A stretch of 64,000 nt of DNA from Guadua angustifolia (Eukaryota > Streptophyta > Magnoliopsida > Poales > Poaceae). Made by a program: the position numbers and the translations under genes. Location: the NCBI GenBank assembly GCA_036346375.1, contig CM070514.1, forward strand, positions 19,930,463 to 19,994,462. Direction: 5' to 3'. Positions 44,961-57,931 of this stretch are shown here, in pieces. Position 1 is the stretch's first letter. Every line of letters begins with the position of its first letter. The notes beneath the pieces are model-generated. The model was not told the DNA's origin, did no database searches, and worked only from the letters and a program-made list of their open reading frames with translations.

Positions 44961-45180
44961 GCCGCTTTAGATATAGGTACAGTCAAACTTTTGAAACTTT
45001 AACTGTCAATATCTTTTTAAATATTTAAATTAGATACATGAAAATCATATATATAGATTTGTCTCAAAAATTACTTTCATAATATTATAATTTTATTGGG
45101 TTCTATAAATATATTATAATAGAAATTAGTGGTCAAAATTGTATTTTAGAGACTAAGTGGATGTGCAAAACAACAACAAT
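44960..45180. mobile_element. Probable truncated Stowaway-like MITE
   Basis: The block 'gtcaaacttttgaaactttaactgtcaatatctttttaaatattta' followed by 'catgaaaatcatatatatagatttgtct' and 'aatagaaattagtggtcaaaattgtatttt' resembles the interior of a widespread grass MITE family of Stowaway type. Clean terminal repeats and a TA duplication are not visible, so the boundaries are approximate. Confidence 0.4.
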
Positions 45181-47545
45181 TTGTCACCAGATGAAGTAAT
45201 ATCTTCTAATTTCTTCCTTTTGTACATTCTATTTTCCTCTTTTCCTTGTATAAACTTTGTTCTTTATTTATAGTATAAATAATTAATATACAGTAGGACC
45301 AGCTTGGTCTTACTGTTTTTCCTAAAAAACATTTTGGCTTTTTAACAAAATTGACACAGAGGTGGGTTGCTGTGTAACGATAGTCAAGGGCTTCAGAGAT
45401 AGAGGGATAGAGAGCATTCAGATGTAGGGATAGAGAGCATTCGGTGTGTGCCTGCTATTTGTGTCTTGTCAGGGCTGGTGAAATGAACACAATCCCAAGA
45501 CAACATGAACCACTAGGATTGTCTTTCAGTTCAACATATTTCACAGAAATAAAAAATGAAAACAAAAAATTAGGCTGTTATGCTCAAGCTTGACTCATGC
45601 TGAAACCTAGACACGGTGTGAATGGCTGTGTTGTCAAAGAAAACCAAAGAAAATAACAATCTGAAATCCATCTAGTGCAAGATGTAAACGCGTCTCATTT
45701 CTCAGTTCCATTTGTATCTAGAACAATATGTTGCTAACAATTTATATAAGCCCCGTTTGTCACATTCTGAGCTTAGAAAACAGACAGGTACTTATATACT
45801 GTAATTTTTACTTGGGTTTCTCAGAAGTAAGAACATATGCATGTCACTGCAACATAGTCTAAAAATTTGCTAGCTGTGTCTTCTGGCTCTTTATTTTCCT
45901 GTGGCTGGCAGACACCTTCCTTTTCTTCGTACAGAGGACCTGGCTGCCGGGGTTTTTTTTTGGTGTGTGTTTTTTAAGGAGAACAGTAAGACCAAGAAGT
46001 TCCTACTGTATATAGAATTTATGGGAAGTATTTCTGTTGTTGTGAGCTCATTGATGCTGCATAATGATCTTGAGATGTTCTATTTGGACAGTTTGGGCCT
46101 ATGCCACCTAGTCATAAGCTACTATACAAATGGAGATAGTGAGTAGATTTAACACTGATCCGGTTTCAGATACTGCACTAATACATGATTCCAAATCAGC
46201 GAAACCAGCTTTGGTATGTGATGGTCAACTGAAGATGCTCAAATATCATACTGATCCAAGTCCAAGTTGAAGTTCTACGTACGTTGATCCAACCAAGTAA
46301 GCTTTGCTAAAAATATCAAACCTATTCCTTTCCCAATGCCGCCCATTTCCAGGCAAACAAAACTCATAAAACACGCACTGTGTAATGCAAAAATTATAAA
46401 ATAAGAAACTGTGAAAGAAAAGCATGAATTCTTTTGGCAGAAAGACAATGCAACTCCTCTCAAGAACACCACTATTCCTTCCAAACACTTTGAGCGTTCA
46501 GTGTCTCGACAAATGAGCTCAGGAAATAGCACTGCACATATAAATAGGACTAGGAGAGAAGAAGAAAGAGGAGAAGAATTCCTAAGTAGGTAAGGTAATT
46601 TATCAAGTTCTTGACATATTTGTGCCAGTAATGGAGAAAGTGTTAACGTGCATGGTTCCGGTTCACTTGCTACGCTATCTTCGGAGATCACGAGTGGACC
46701 CGCCTTTGATTACCTTCCACACTATCTCTTGATTTGTTATGATCTTTCATTTGCTACGCTATCTTCGGAGATCATGCATCGACCCAGCAATGATTACTGT
46801 CAGGATTTGGAATCTGCCATTCCTATCTCTATGTGTATACCATGCTAGTCTATGATAAATGGCTAGTATACACAAACAATATTGTCATATCACATCCATA
46901 CACATGCAAATAATCAGAGTAGCATAGTAGTAATAAATATGCGAGCATAGACTCATACTGCTAAGCTTTTAACAAAAAGACCGACAAGCTAAATAGTTCA
47001 CATAACAATTAAATAGAAGCGAAAAAACGGTAAATGAGACAAAATTCCAGTAAGCATGCCTTAGCCCACCACAAGCAACTGACTGGAGTTAAACTTTAGT
47101 AACTGATACCATCTTTGTCAAAATCCATTGTGAAGAAAGTAATTGTTTGGGGAAACTCTTTCTTTCTCTGATAATGTTCAACAAACAATAGTGAGTATGA
47201 AAATCGTACTTTGCAAGACTTTTAAGCAAAGGTTTTATAATATGCAAGGCTATGTCAAGGGAGATGGCTATCTAACCAATTTTTCTATTTTGCACGATAT
47301 GAGCTTTCATTTGCATTACAATATAATAGATTGTAATCGTAAGTTGTAAAAGCAGCTATTATTTGATATAAAGTAACAAGAAACATAAGCATAACCACAA
47401 ATGGCTATCCACAGCCATGAGCAACAACATTCACTTACTCTTGACCAAGTACACAAGTGAATACCTTCCCTTTCCAACCAAGTTTTGAAAAACATAAGAC
47501 TAGCCTTAGCAACATCACTAAACTTTGCCCATAATAGGGGCGAGG
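45181..47545. other. No gene recognised
   Basis: Mostly AT-rich sequence with scattered ORFs under 140 codons on both strands (for example 45901-46146 plus, 46275-46691 minus), none resembling a family. It may hold introns or old transposon sequence. An internal 82-bp duplication is listed separately. Confidence 0.4.
46668..46800 (+). repeat. Short tandem duplication (~82 bp step)
   Basis: 'ttgctacgctatcttcggagatca' occurs near 46669 and again near 46751, followed by similar 'gacccgcctttgattac' and 'gacccagcaatgattac' segments. Two diverged copies. Confidence 0.6.
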
Positions 47546-47550
47546 CAATG

Positions 47551-50500
47551 TGTAACACCCCAACGCCCAACCGCGCCATGGATGCTACCAAAAACCATAA
47601 ATAACGATTGACACCTCTACGAAAAGACTGAGACGGCACTCAATCTCTAAACTCTTAAACCACTAATAAAACTAAGCCACCGAAATTTACAAAATTTCGG
47701 CATGACCTCTCTAGAACAGAGGACATCCACTCAGCAGACAAAAGAACATTCGTAGTTATATGATATCATTCTAGCAGGTCCTTAGTTAACCAATCACACA
47801 TCCACTAGCATTTAATAAACTCCACCGCATAATTATTACATGACAGGAACTCATTAAACATAACCGCAACCAACCCCTTACAAGAATTTTCACGAGCTAA
47901 TAAGATCAGAACTATATAGCAATAAGATGGAACGGTGATGATGTAAACGTGATTGTATTACTACCCCCATCCATGCATGCCGGCTTCAAAACACCTACAT
48001 ACATTTAAATAACAAGCGTGAGTTCAAACTCAGCCAAGTACACGAGAATAACAAACCCAGTTTATCGTAAGTAAAACAAGAGCTTAACCATAAGAGCAAG
48101 TAATGCAAATAAAACAATATATGGACAATATGCATTTATACCCATTTAAAGCAATAACTTGACCATACCAAAAATTACTGCAATCAAGCCATCATCTTGA
48201 TAATAAAACCAATCAACGCCCAAGAACCGTTACTTAACGCTAAATCACAACGTCTCCCGACTCAACCACCCCTTTTTGCAATCTAAACCATTTTCATCAA
48301 TTTTAGTTGAATTCATAACTCGACTTCACTCCACGATAGTCATATAACATAAATAGCAAGGCAATGAAATGCGCTAATTCATCAAATTCAATTCAATCTC
48401 CTTTTTGGGTTGAGTCCATGACTCAACCTTCCTTTACCATAATCGCAACCCACATGACATACCATCACCACAAAACTCATTATTAAAGATGCCATGCACA
48501 TGAATGCTCTTCTCGATGCACGTATCGGTACTGCTGAGTGCCTACCCGTCGGTGTGCACCCTCACTTCCCTTCCATCCCGTGGAAGGTGCCTACTCTTAC
48601 TGTCTCGCTCCCATTCACCTCGATGAATGAGACTACAAGGTAGAACTTTCGTTTTCACTATGTGTGAACACAGAGGCCCGCATCAGAATGGGTCGCCTCT
48701 TCCTTTAATGAATGAAATGCAACCTTTCATTCATTGCCAACACTAACATAACCATAACCACATACATAAACATAGCCAATTCTCACATTCATAAGTCGCC
48801 CGTGATACTAGTCTAATCGGTTTCAACGATAAGACATGACAACACATTACAAAGATACGTCATACAATTAACGAAATTAATCTCAACTACACTCATAATC
48901 ATCTAACCGGTTCAAGACGATACTCAATTCCATTCCCAGCACGGAGCACGCTAAGTACAACTCTTGTAGATTAACCACGGTATCCACGCCCCCATCCTAG
49001 TTACTCAACGCAATATTAACAAAGGTACAATAAACTCACCGAGATTAAGGTTTATTAGTGACCACTAATCCAATAGCTAATCACGTCCTCGAAGGGACGA
49101 TCACCAGTATAACTCATACTTGCCACAATCAATAAAAAATTAGACATGAATAGATAAATAACAACGAACACTCAATTAGGCACACTACTCGATGTACTTG
49201 CCTTTTATCGGGAGAAGCGGAGTGGCGTGCGAAGAAGAGGCCACTCCTCCTGAAATCCGAAATCAAACATAGATACAAATTACCTACCAATCAATCAATC
49301 ACAACACAGAACCCTTGCGTATCTAAATCCCCATGGGTAGCTTTACTCAACATTGCCTAGGGATAATACACCAACTTAAGCATAATGCAGTGATCAGAGA
49401 GATAATAAGGTACAATAAACATGATCTCATATGCAAATATATCAATCCAAAATAATTGGCTAACAAAAATACCAACACATCTGAATAAAAGCATAAGAAC
49501 TAAGATGCTGCCATAATTCCAGAAGGGCACTCCACAACTTCTAGCAAGATAAGACACATATTACATAAGCTATGCGTGAGACACCGACAAATAATGCATC
49601 CTCTGTTTTGAATAGGAGCATCCAAATCTGCAGATTCATATGCCAACATGAATCTCGGAGAACCAACCCGCAAGCTACCAACAATATTCATAACAAAAAC
49701 CGTCTGGGTAAGCAATCTTATGCAAACACCAAGAATAATCATGCACATACAAATATTCCAGAACAGCCATAATGTCCTCTATTTGAATCAGAATCAGGCA
49801 TAACAATTAAACAATTGAAATAGATGCAAGATAAAACAAGTATTCATTTGTCATCAGCTGAACAATAAAATGGGATTGCACAATGGACCGAACATCAATA
49901 ACGAAGCAACCCGGGGCACCCTTTCTATGCCATAAAAATGAACACACCAAACACCATTCCCAAAAACAGAAGGCATTCATGCATATACTTCTTAGCAAAT
50001 AACAGCACATCATATACTATAGATTCCATTTTTTTGATAACCAAGCATAAGGATCAATATCTCAGCACTAAATCATGTACATTTGAATCACTGGGACACA
50101 GCACAAGCAAACAAAATCATTTCATTCTCATGAAAACCTAGCTAGGCATTTCATCAAACACCATATAGGCAAGCTAATCCCCTCCCAAAATTTATACCTC
50201 AAAACTACTTCCATGGAGGAAGGAGGGAGGAGCTGGGGCTCACCGGCCTGCTGCAGGGACGAGGCTCGACGCCGGCCAGTAGGGAGGGGCAAGAGCCGTC
50301 GCCAGCAGGGGGAGGCCAGAGGGGGATGCTGCTCGGCAGGGGAAAGGGACATGCTGGCTGGGCTGCTGCAGGAGCTACTACAGTTGCTCGCCACTGCTTG
50401 GCTGCTCTCTCTGCTGCCGCCGCCTCCTCTCTCTGGCTGCTGCCACCGGCTAGAAGGGAGCCCAGGGCGCACGGCCAGGGAGAGGAGGAAGGCAGGCGCC

Positions 50501-50909
50501 CATCGCCGGCTTGCCGCTTTATCGGCCGAGCCAGAAGGAGGGGCTGGGCGACACCAAACAGGAGTCAAGCAGAGGCACTGGTGGGAAGGGCGCCGGCTGT
50601 GGCCGGAGTCGGGCGACTAGGCCTTGGGTGCTTGCGGCCAGGAGGAAAAAGGGGAGGTCGGCAGGGGATGGAGAACCAAGAAAATATCAGCCTAATAGGA
50701 ATGGCAGCCACACAAAAGGGGTAAGGAGAGATAAGGTTAGGTGAGAAGTAGGTGGGAAGGGAAAATTCCAAGAAAACCCTCCCCCTCCTCAATCCTTAAC
50801 CCTAACTCTCCCCGCGGGGCCCATTACCCCTGGGAATACCTGCCAGACGGGTCCCAGCTCACCCGACGGAAGGCCCAAGAAATTTGGGGCGAGGCTTTGC
50901 AGTATTACA
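47551..50909 (-). repeat. Second solo LTR, Tekay-like, 3359 bp, with perfect TSD
   Basis: On the minus strand it begins TGTAATACTGCAAAGCC (50909) and ends ..GGGGTGTTACA (47551). CAATG flanks it directly at 47546-47550 and 50910-50914. The layout (GC-rich block at 50210-50660 near its 5' end; an AT-rich 3' half with 'gagtttgaactcacgcttg' and 'catgcatgg' motifs) is that of long Ty3/gypsy LTRs. There is no internal region, so it is a product of LTR-LTR recombination. ORFs at 50128-50744 on both strands are GC-driven artefacts. Confidence 0.85.
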
Positions 50910-50914
50910 CAATG

Positions 50915-51490
50915 GCTATTCAAATAGATTTTACATTTTTAGAGGTTTTACTGCTTATCCACGAGACATGATCATCTTTAATGTCGGTCATGACACACTT
51001 CCTTTGGCACGTGACCAAGCTAGGCATTTACATTGCTCAATCCTAACATTGTTCCGCTCGCTGATTTTTTTCCCTCAGGAGTTTGACCTATTGACACCAA
51101 GGAATCCAGTATTGTGTCAGAGGTTTTGCCCCTATACAAGTACTGTGATGTGAACCTCCTCGAGTCACCAATACCCTTTTTTGTGCTCGAACTACTCTAA
51201 TCTACCACAGGTACAAGATTAGGTTCAAACAACTTATTACGTTAGGGCCTTCCCAAAAAGACACTTATGGATGTATGAGAGACTTAGAACAACACACATA
51301 AGTTCACGGTCCTTAACCGACTCGAATGAGTCTCCAATAGCTTGGTTTTTTAGTTTTGTTTTCTAGTAATATATCAAAGGTGACTACATAGGTCCAACAA
51401 CATAATCATTCATATGTTTTGAAAGAATATCTATTCTATCAACTAACATACTTAAAAACTAGACATGGCTAAGCAAACCTAATTTCTATT
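50915..51490. other. No gene recognised
   Basis: Low-complexity and AT-rich text with short ORFs. It may be older copia or flanking sequence, but no motif supports that. Confidence 0.35.
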
Positions 51491-51499
51491 CATCAATTT

Positions 51500-52421
51500 A
51501 TTCATGACAATTCTTGTTCCATCGAATTTGACTCTTCTGATTTTTCTGTCAAGGATCTCCTCAACTGAAAAAAGATTTTTTTGCTGCAATAGCATGGGGG
51601 ATTTCTACTCTCTCCATGCCATGCCCATTCTTAGTGATGAAGCCAGGCTTCAGACCAACAAGGCTATGGCCTGAGACCTAGGATCAAAAAGCTTTGAGAC
51701 AGGTTGGCTTGGGCCATGGGCTAGATCCACCCTAGGCCCAAGAATAGCGCCCGACCGATGCTTAGGCCATAGGCTAGCTTTGCCCCTACCCCTTCCATCC
51801 CTACCATGTGCACTCCTATCCATGACCACCCCCTTCGTGCTTTTGCATCAATAGTTGGGTCATCCTAGACACGACGCCATGTCCCACCTTCAAAATTCAT
51901 CTCTTATTTCATGTAATAAGGTTGCCCGATCTGTATGCCACCCTTATCAACTTGGCAAACATGTTTGGCTATAGTTCCATAGGTCTTCTTCCTGTAGTTC
52001 TCCTCCCATTGAACTTGTTCATTGTGACCTTTGGATGTCTTTTATTTTAAGAAATTCGAGATATCACTATTATCTTGTTATACTTGATGACTTTACTCAT
52101 TTCTTATTGACTTTTTCCTCTCCGAATTTTTTTTGAGGTTTGTGGTATACTCAAGTCCTTCGTTGCCTTTGTTTGCATCCAATTCCATACGTCCCTCCCA
52201 TCTATCCAAGCAGTCAATGGATGGGAATTTTTTCTCCACCAATGGGCATTATTCTTCATCTCTCCTATCTTTTCACCTCTCAGCAGAACGGGAAAGCGGA
52301 ACATGTTATTTGTATCATCAACAATGTGATGCTAGCCCTTGTTTTCCATGCTCACATGCCACCTCCATATTGGGTGGATTCCTAGCACCGCCACCGCCTC
52401 AACCGCTTCCTCCATCGCACT
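51500..52421 (+). pseudogene. Copia GAG-pre-integrase and integrase fragment, left part
   Basis: Plus-strand landmarks: 'EFDSSDFSVKDLL' (about 51520-51560), 'HPYQLGKHV' (zinc-domain end, about 51940), 'PIELVHCDLWMS' (about 52010-52040), 'YYLVILDDFTHFLLTF' with Asp (52070-52120), 'LSYLFTSQQNGKAEHVICIINNVMLALVFHAHMPPPYWV' with the catalytic Glu (52262-52376), and 'LNRFL'. It is cut at 52421 by the CACTA element. The second part is at 57932-58215. This is a different copia copy from the one around 15310-30536. It contains frameshifts and stops. Confidence 0.85.
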
Positions 52422-52449
52422 CACTACACCATGCCCTAAATATACCGAC

Positions 52450-52680
52450 AATTTTGTCTGTCGCTAAAAGCCACCTATAGCGACAAGATGTCTGCTTCGG
52501 TAAAGCTTTTACCGATAGAAAAAAGTGCCGTGTAAGTCCTGCCGGTAAAGGCTTTTAGCGATGCATAACTCTTTACCGATAGACCGTTTGCCTTTGATTT
52601 ACTACTTTTACCGACAGACAAATCTTTACCGATGACACCTTTTACTGATGCAGACAAAGCTTTTACCCGCGAGATGTGGT
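52450..52680. repeat. Left sub-terminal repeats of the CACTA element
   Basis: At least six copies of a 10-12 bp motif of the type 'tttaccgatag/agcgacag' in both orientations within 230 bp of the left end. The matching set lies at 57530-57710. Confidence 0.75.
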
Positions 52681-54979
52681 GACGCTAAAATTAATTTTCC
52701 ATTTTTTAAGCACTTATAACATATGAATAACCACTACAAGATTCTTGCTAATACTTTCAACAGATGAAAACATATACTCCAATCGAGATCAACAATCATA
52801 ACACCGCAACTAAACATCCACACATTATCACTCAAGAATATCAAATAGAATTCATTCCATTCCAGTTATATTAAGATACAAATCCAATACCATCTTTTTA
52901 CATCAACACTGACAGTTAAAAAGAAATCACAAAATCAATACACGTCTTCACAAATAGCAGATTTCACAAGTCCAATAGATCAGCTGGCATGGTCAATTTT
53001 TGCCCACGGAGAGTTGTAACTGGGACTGGTTGTGTACATGCATGTTCGCCAGATTGGAGAAGACACTCAACCATATAACTTACCACAAGCAACACGCCCA
53101 CAGGCGTTTCAAAGTGCTCTTGCTAAGCTCATGTCCACGAAATCTGACGTAAAGGTATGATTACATACTTACATGTGCCTTTTGTTCTACTAGAAGTGAA
53201 CTTTGTTCTACTACAAGTTGATACAAATAAGCAATCAAACTATTGAAAGCACTGCCTATTTTGTTCTTATTTCTTTCTTCATTTTTCCGTAAAGGCCGGT
53301 GCTCTAGATATTTGTTTGCATACTTGATAAGGCAGGTCGCAACCGGTGCCGTTGGTAGCAGCATTTTCATAGCGGTAATGAATGTCAACTTTGGCGCTTT
53401 TGATATGGAATAAAATCTTTTCAGGGAGATGTTCCTCACATCTAATTAGGTGAAAACTTAAGGTATATCAGTTGACTAATGAGTTTCTATAAATTACTTT
53501 TGTGTCTATAATTCCACAACAAATATTTATGTCTCAAATGTTCATAAGAGAAAGGATGAGCTATTTAATTAGCAATCACGTAATATATGCAAATATTCAC
53601 TTCAAAGATGAAAATACTACATAGCATTTACCGATGGCTTCTTGATTGTAGAATGTATCGGTGCTTTGTCCCGAAGTTTCATGTACTTCATTGTGAAGGA
53701 CTTCTTGATCCTCGCTAATGATGGTTTGGGTTAATTACTTGATAACATCAATATTTGAGAAAAATACAAGAAGCTGAATGCTACTACTAGCGATGTAATG
53801 TTAGAATCTGCATTGAAGTTCTTACTTACAGATGTCGATGGATCACGAATCGGGCATAGATATACTCATCCAAGGTTCTAACAGTTTGGAAAGCGAACCA
53901 CCAAATCACCAAGGGCTATAGTGCAATTGGATCGCACAATTTCAGAGGGCGACTTTCAAAGAATAAATAAATAGGACTTGAAGATTTGCTTATTTGAAAG
54001 TTGAACATTTGATGAGATGGAATGTCACAAAATGCACATAAAAGATTATGCAGCCCAAAACTTTGAACAGGGTAGTCATGTCAATTATAATTACTTACCA
54101 AAATTGTGCATCAATAATCATTAGTCTACAAAGAGCAAGCATTGCGTAAGCATGTAACTCGGGAACTACATAAAAAAGAAAAAATTACAGAGATCAATAG
54201 AACCAAATATTTAGAAAATACGAACACAAGACACTCAAAAACCTTTTGCAAAGAAAGTCAGTTCCCGCAGAGTTTTGAGAGAAATGGTCCACAATATCCA
54301 ATAAGATTCTTTTCGAAGAACAGATACAATCTCCTTCGCGCTTTTCAAGAAGAGAATCTATTGCAATATCTATAGTTGCACCAAGTCCCAACTCAAAGAT
54401 TTATGCCTTGTATGATGCCAAGATCAACAATAAAGAATAACCGATTCAGTCACATGAAACAATGACAAGTCACAACTCAAAAGTTCGAAAGGAGAAAAAT
54501 TTTGCAAAGAAGTAAGAATTTACCTCCGAATTCTTGGAGGCATCTGCTCAATATCCTACAGTAGGTCGTGATTTGTCATTCTTTCGCTTCTTTTTGAATT
54601 TTCTTGATGTAAGTCTCAATGTAAACCAAATGATTCGAAGCTATATGACTAATAACAAAAGAAATCTACCCAAATTTTGGTGGGCGACATCGATTTATAG
54701 AAAGGCACCATTCGAAGTTTCATCTCCATTTGACAGCCGATTGAAATAGCTTTTCTTCACGCTTTCGCCCATACCTGAAGCACACGACTCCTTGTGTATG
54801 CTGACACATCCCTACACCGCTTTCTAAGAACATTCAGAAACCATTTCTAAGAAAATATGTTAACACTCCATTCTCATGACGGATCTACAAGTTCAGTTTT
54901 ACTAAAAGCACACATTATTTAATACAAATCCCAAGTATTTGCATTCGATATCACAAGACAAAAGGATCTCAATGCATAC

Positions 54980-55075
54980 CTTTTAGGGGCAAGTGCATCA
55001 GCCTCATCAAAAAATATAATGCTTGGAGCAGCAAGTCGTGACACTTTCATCGACATGTAGATTCTTGGCATAGAG
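54980..55075 (-). pseudogene. Captured AAA-ATPase exon (Walker B)
   Basis: The minus strand reads 'SMPRIYMSMKVSRLAAPSIIFFDEADALAPK', with the Walker B pattern hhhhDE of AAA+ ATPases (IIFFDEAD). The exon is bordered by a 'tttttag' acceptor just above 55075 and a GT donor at 54979-54978, so it looks like a genuine ~96-bp exon of a host gene carried by the CACTA element. Which ATPase it came from cannot be decided from one exon. The Glu-Ala after Asp differs from the commoner DEID. Other open minus-strand segments (54194-54391; 56260-56345; 56545-56660) may be further exons of the same or another gene. Confidence 0.6.
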
Positions 55076-56882
55076 CTAAAAAGTTCAAGGTCCATAAGAT
55101 GACAAAGTTATGTAAAAGAAATCATGACACCAACCAAATGATTCAAAAATGCAGCTTTGCTATCTTACGCTACAAAAAAATTTGGCGGTGACAAGTGACA
55201 AAACCATATACTACCGTCACCAAGAATGTAAGCTTTGGCCAATGTTGTCCAGATGTGCATGGCTCAAGAGCATTAAATTGTCGGAAAGGTGGTGGTTCGA
55301 TAGTCACAAAGCAGATAAAATCATATTAAGTAGGAACATCTAGACCAATGAGTGCACAATGTAAACAGCCTAATCACGTAGATGAGTTGAAACCGACATT
55401 CTTCTAGGGTGTATGGCTTGTACACCTTGAGTAATCTTGGGGTAGAAGACTTTGACAGTCTTCGACAAAGAATGAGGCCTCAGACGAACTTTTGGAGCCT
55501 CATGATTTCTAAAGTTCATGAAGGCAACCAAATCCCGAAAATCCTTAATGTAAAATTAATTGATTGGCAACCAAATCCCGTAAAGTCCGAACTAACTGAA
55601 ATCACAATAACTCATTTTCATCACTCGACAAGACACAACAAATACTCTAAAGCAGCTTTGTTTCTAGGCATCAATAGAATGAAAGAACTAAGAAAAGAAA
55701 GAGTTCAAATAATATATTAAATAGATACACTGGCTCTTTGGTTGCATACTCGAAGGACCACTACAATAAGCAGAGAGAAATCTTGCTACATTCAAGAGTA
55801 GTAGTGGACCCCGGGATACAAGCAAACATAAGAAGGAATGAGAGAGAAATCTTGCTACATAAGAAGTAGTTCACAACTTATTTTATGGCAAAGAAATCTA
55901 TAAATTCTGTATTACGAGAATCTTTGTGTTAGCATGATTCACAACATTATGCATCTTTCATACTGAACATTGATACACTAAATGTTGTGCTTGATTGTTG
56001 CAAATTGTTATACATTTGTACTCGTGAAGGGTTTGAGAAACTCTCTTAACCCAAGTATGTGTCATCTCATAGGTTTTTATTCATTGTATTGACTAAGCAT
56101 GAGATAACATGGATGTCAACTAAAGTTTGTGTAATGAATATTTTTTCCCTCCTTGTTATTTAAATCAGTTCATTTCACCCCAAAAAAAATGAAAAAATAA
56201 GATTGTCTCATGGGCTAATTCAGCAAATATTGCAAATATTGAACTAGTTTTCTTACCTCCTTGCATTTTACAACACTACTATCCTGCTTATGTATGCGGA
56301 TCCGATCGAGTACAATCTCTCTCGCTTCTGTCAAGCCACAAAATGAAGAATTCAATGATGTACAAGATTGTTGGATTATGTCCAATGTGTAAAATCTAAG
56401 TACGAGATAGATATATTAATGAATTTATAATTGTGTCTAAACTCATGACAACATTCAACAAAAAGCACAAAAGATATTTCTCATCGGAGGAAAAATAGCA
56501 CAATGGCCATAATGCATTGTATACAAATTTTTTTTCCAAACACACCTCAATTCCTTCAACATCTCCTTATACCCACATTGTACATATTCTTTGGTTAATG
56601 TCTCTTCGTGATACCGTGTTTGAGGATAGAAGTCAGTGGCCCAAGCCTACAAAAACAAACCATAGTGTAGAGGAAAATATCTCAGTGCTCAAGTGAAATC
56701 ATATCATAGGACAAAGCAATTAGTATCTCATTGCAAAAGAACAAGTGGAAATATTCAAATAGCGATTAGCTTCGAACAAGATCCATACATATGTGCATGT
56801 AATAGTTAAGCTAGTTTCCATTAATTGGATGTTTGCATCAGAATCGCCATGACGATGCATACAAATTCATACTTGGAACTAA

Positions 56883-57450
56883 TTAGCATAAGAGTCCTCT
56901 AGCATCACCTAAGCCGAAGGAAGGAAGTGGGTACTTAGCTCGCTCGGCACAGAGGGAAGAAGCAGGCCAGGATTTGCTGGCTCGACCAGCCGGCCAGATG
57001 TAGGAGGGCGCCGGCCAGGGCGACGGCCAGCAGAGGAACCTCCGGCCGAGGGAGGGAGCACGCATGCCATGGAAGCTCATAAGCTGGGGCGCCGCGCCAG
57101 GACTCGCCGCCCCCGAGGGAGGAGCAGAGAGGCGGCGCCGAGCCTGGGAAGACCGGAGGAGATCACACTGGCCGGGAGGAGGACCGCGGCCAGGAGAGGC
57201 GGCACTGGCCGGGAGACCGACTGGGGAAGACGCCGAGCCGAGGGAGGAGGCGCAGGGCGGCGCCAGCCGGGAGGATTCGGGGAGGGCGACATCGCTGGGA
57301 GGGAGCAGAGCAGACGCCTGGGAAGCAGGGCGCCAGGGCGCCGCCGGGAGGAGCTGGGGGAGCAGCGGCGTCGCTGGTGGGAGCAAAGAAAGGCCAGGGG
57401 AGAAGTGGTGGCCGGGAGGAGTTGGGGACAGGAGAAATGGCTAGGGTTTT
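56883..57450 (-). other. GC-rich first-exon-like block in the CACTA element
   Basis: On the minus strand, 'aaaccctagcc' near 57440, a motif common at plant transcript starts, is followed by an open, very GC-rich frame (56883-57386) of low-complexity Pro/Ala/Ser protein. Plus-strand frames over the same block are equally open, so coding status is doubtful. It could be the captured 5' exon or the transposon's own leader for the exon-like segments to its left. Confidence 0.3.
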
Positions 57451-57728
57451 AGATGAGTAATTCCCCATGGGCTGACTCATGCGCGATATGCCAAATTTTT
57501 CGGCGGGTCTAGTATGAGCGATGCACGATCCGACTATATATATGAAATTACCGACACACCGCTGTTGCTATATGTCTATAGCATTACCGATGCATTTAAA
57601 TGTCACTGTTTGGGGCATTAGCGACAGACGCCTCGCCACGACTTTTACCGACATACCATTTGACTATGAAAGTCAAGTTTTACTGACAGTTGTCTGTCGC
57701 TAAATCTAGGACGTGGTGTAGTGACTTA

Positions 57729-57928
57729 GACCCCTTTTGGCAAACTTCTGGACTAGCTTTTCTCTAGAAGAAGCCACAAGCTGTGTCAAACAACTGGCTT
57801 CTAGTTCATCTTTTTGCCTAAACCCAAGGCCATTGTGAAGAGAAGTAGAAGCTTCTGAAAAGCGGCCTTTCAGGGTAGCTAGCTAGAAGAAGGCTTTTGC
57901 ACAAGCCCAAGCCATGCCAAAGGGGGCC
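57729..57928. mobile_element. 200-bp MITE with TTA target duplication
   Basis: Ends GACCCCTTTTGGCA.. and ..TGCCAAAGGGGGCC are inverted repeats. TTA flanks them at 57726-57728 and 57929-57931. The terminal sequence and TTA duplication fit Tourist/PIF-Harbinger. It sits in the same copia fragment, within 3 bp of the CACTA end. Confidence 0.75.
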
Positions 57929-57931
57929 TTA

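Larger units (their letters stand above)
52422..57723. mobile_element. CACTA (En/Spm) transposon, 5302 bp, with captured exon
   Basis: Left end CACTACACCATGCCCTAAATATACCGACA; right end, as complement, CACTACACCACGTCCTAGATTTAGCGACA. The TSD is ACT at 52419-52421 and 57724-57726. Sub-terminal arrays of 'ttaccgacag', 'agcgacag' and 'ttaccgat' words occupy about 52450-52680 and 57530-57710, as expected for transposase-binding regions of CACTA elements. No TNP2/TNPD transposase is recognisable, so the element looks non-autonomous. The interior has a GC-rich block (56880-57445) and several short exon-like minus-strand segments, including a captured AAA-ATPase exon. Confidence 0.9.

Noticed and set aside
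46275..46691. 138-codon minus-strand ORF
   Set aside because: No family resemblance, flanked by AT-rich non-coding sequence, and overlapped by an equally plausible plus-strand ORF.
50128..50744. Several ORFs of 130-146 codons on both strands
   Set aside because: Low-complexity GC-rich block in the second solo LTR; open in most frames, with no domain.
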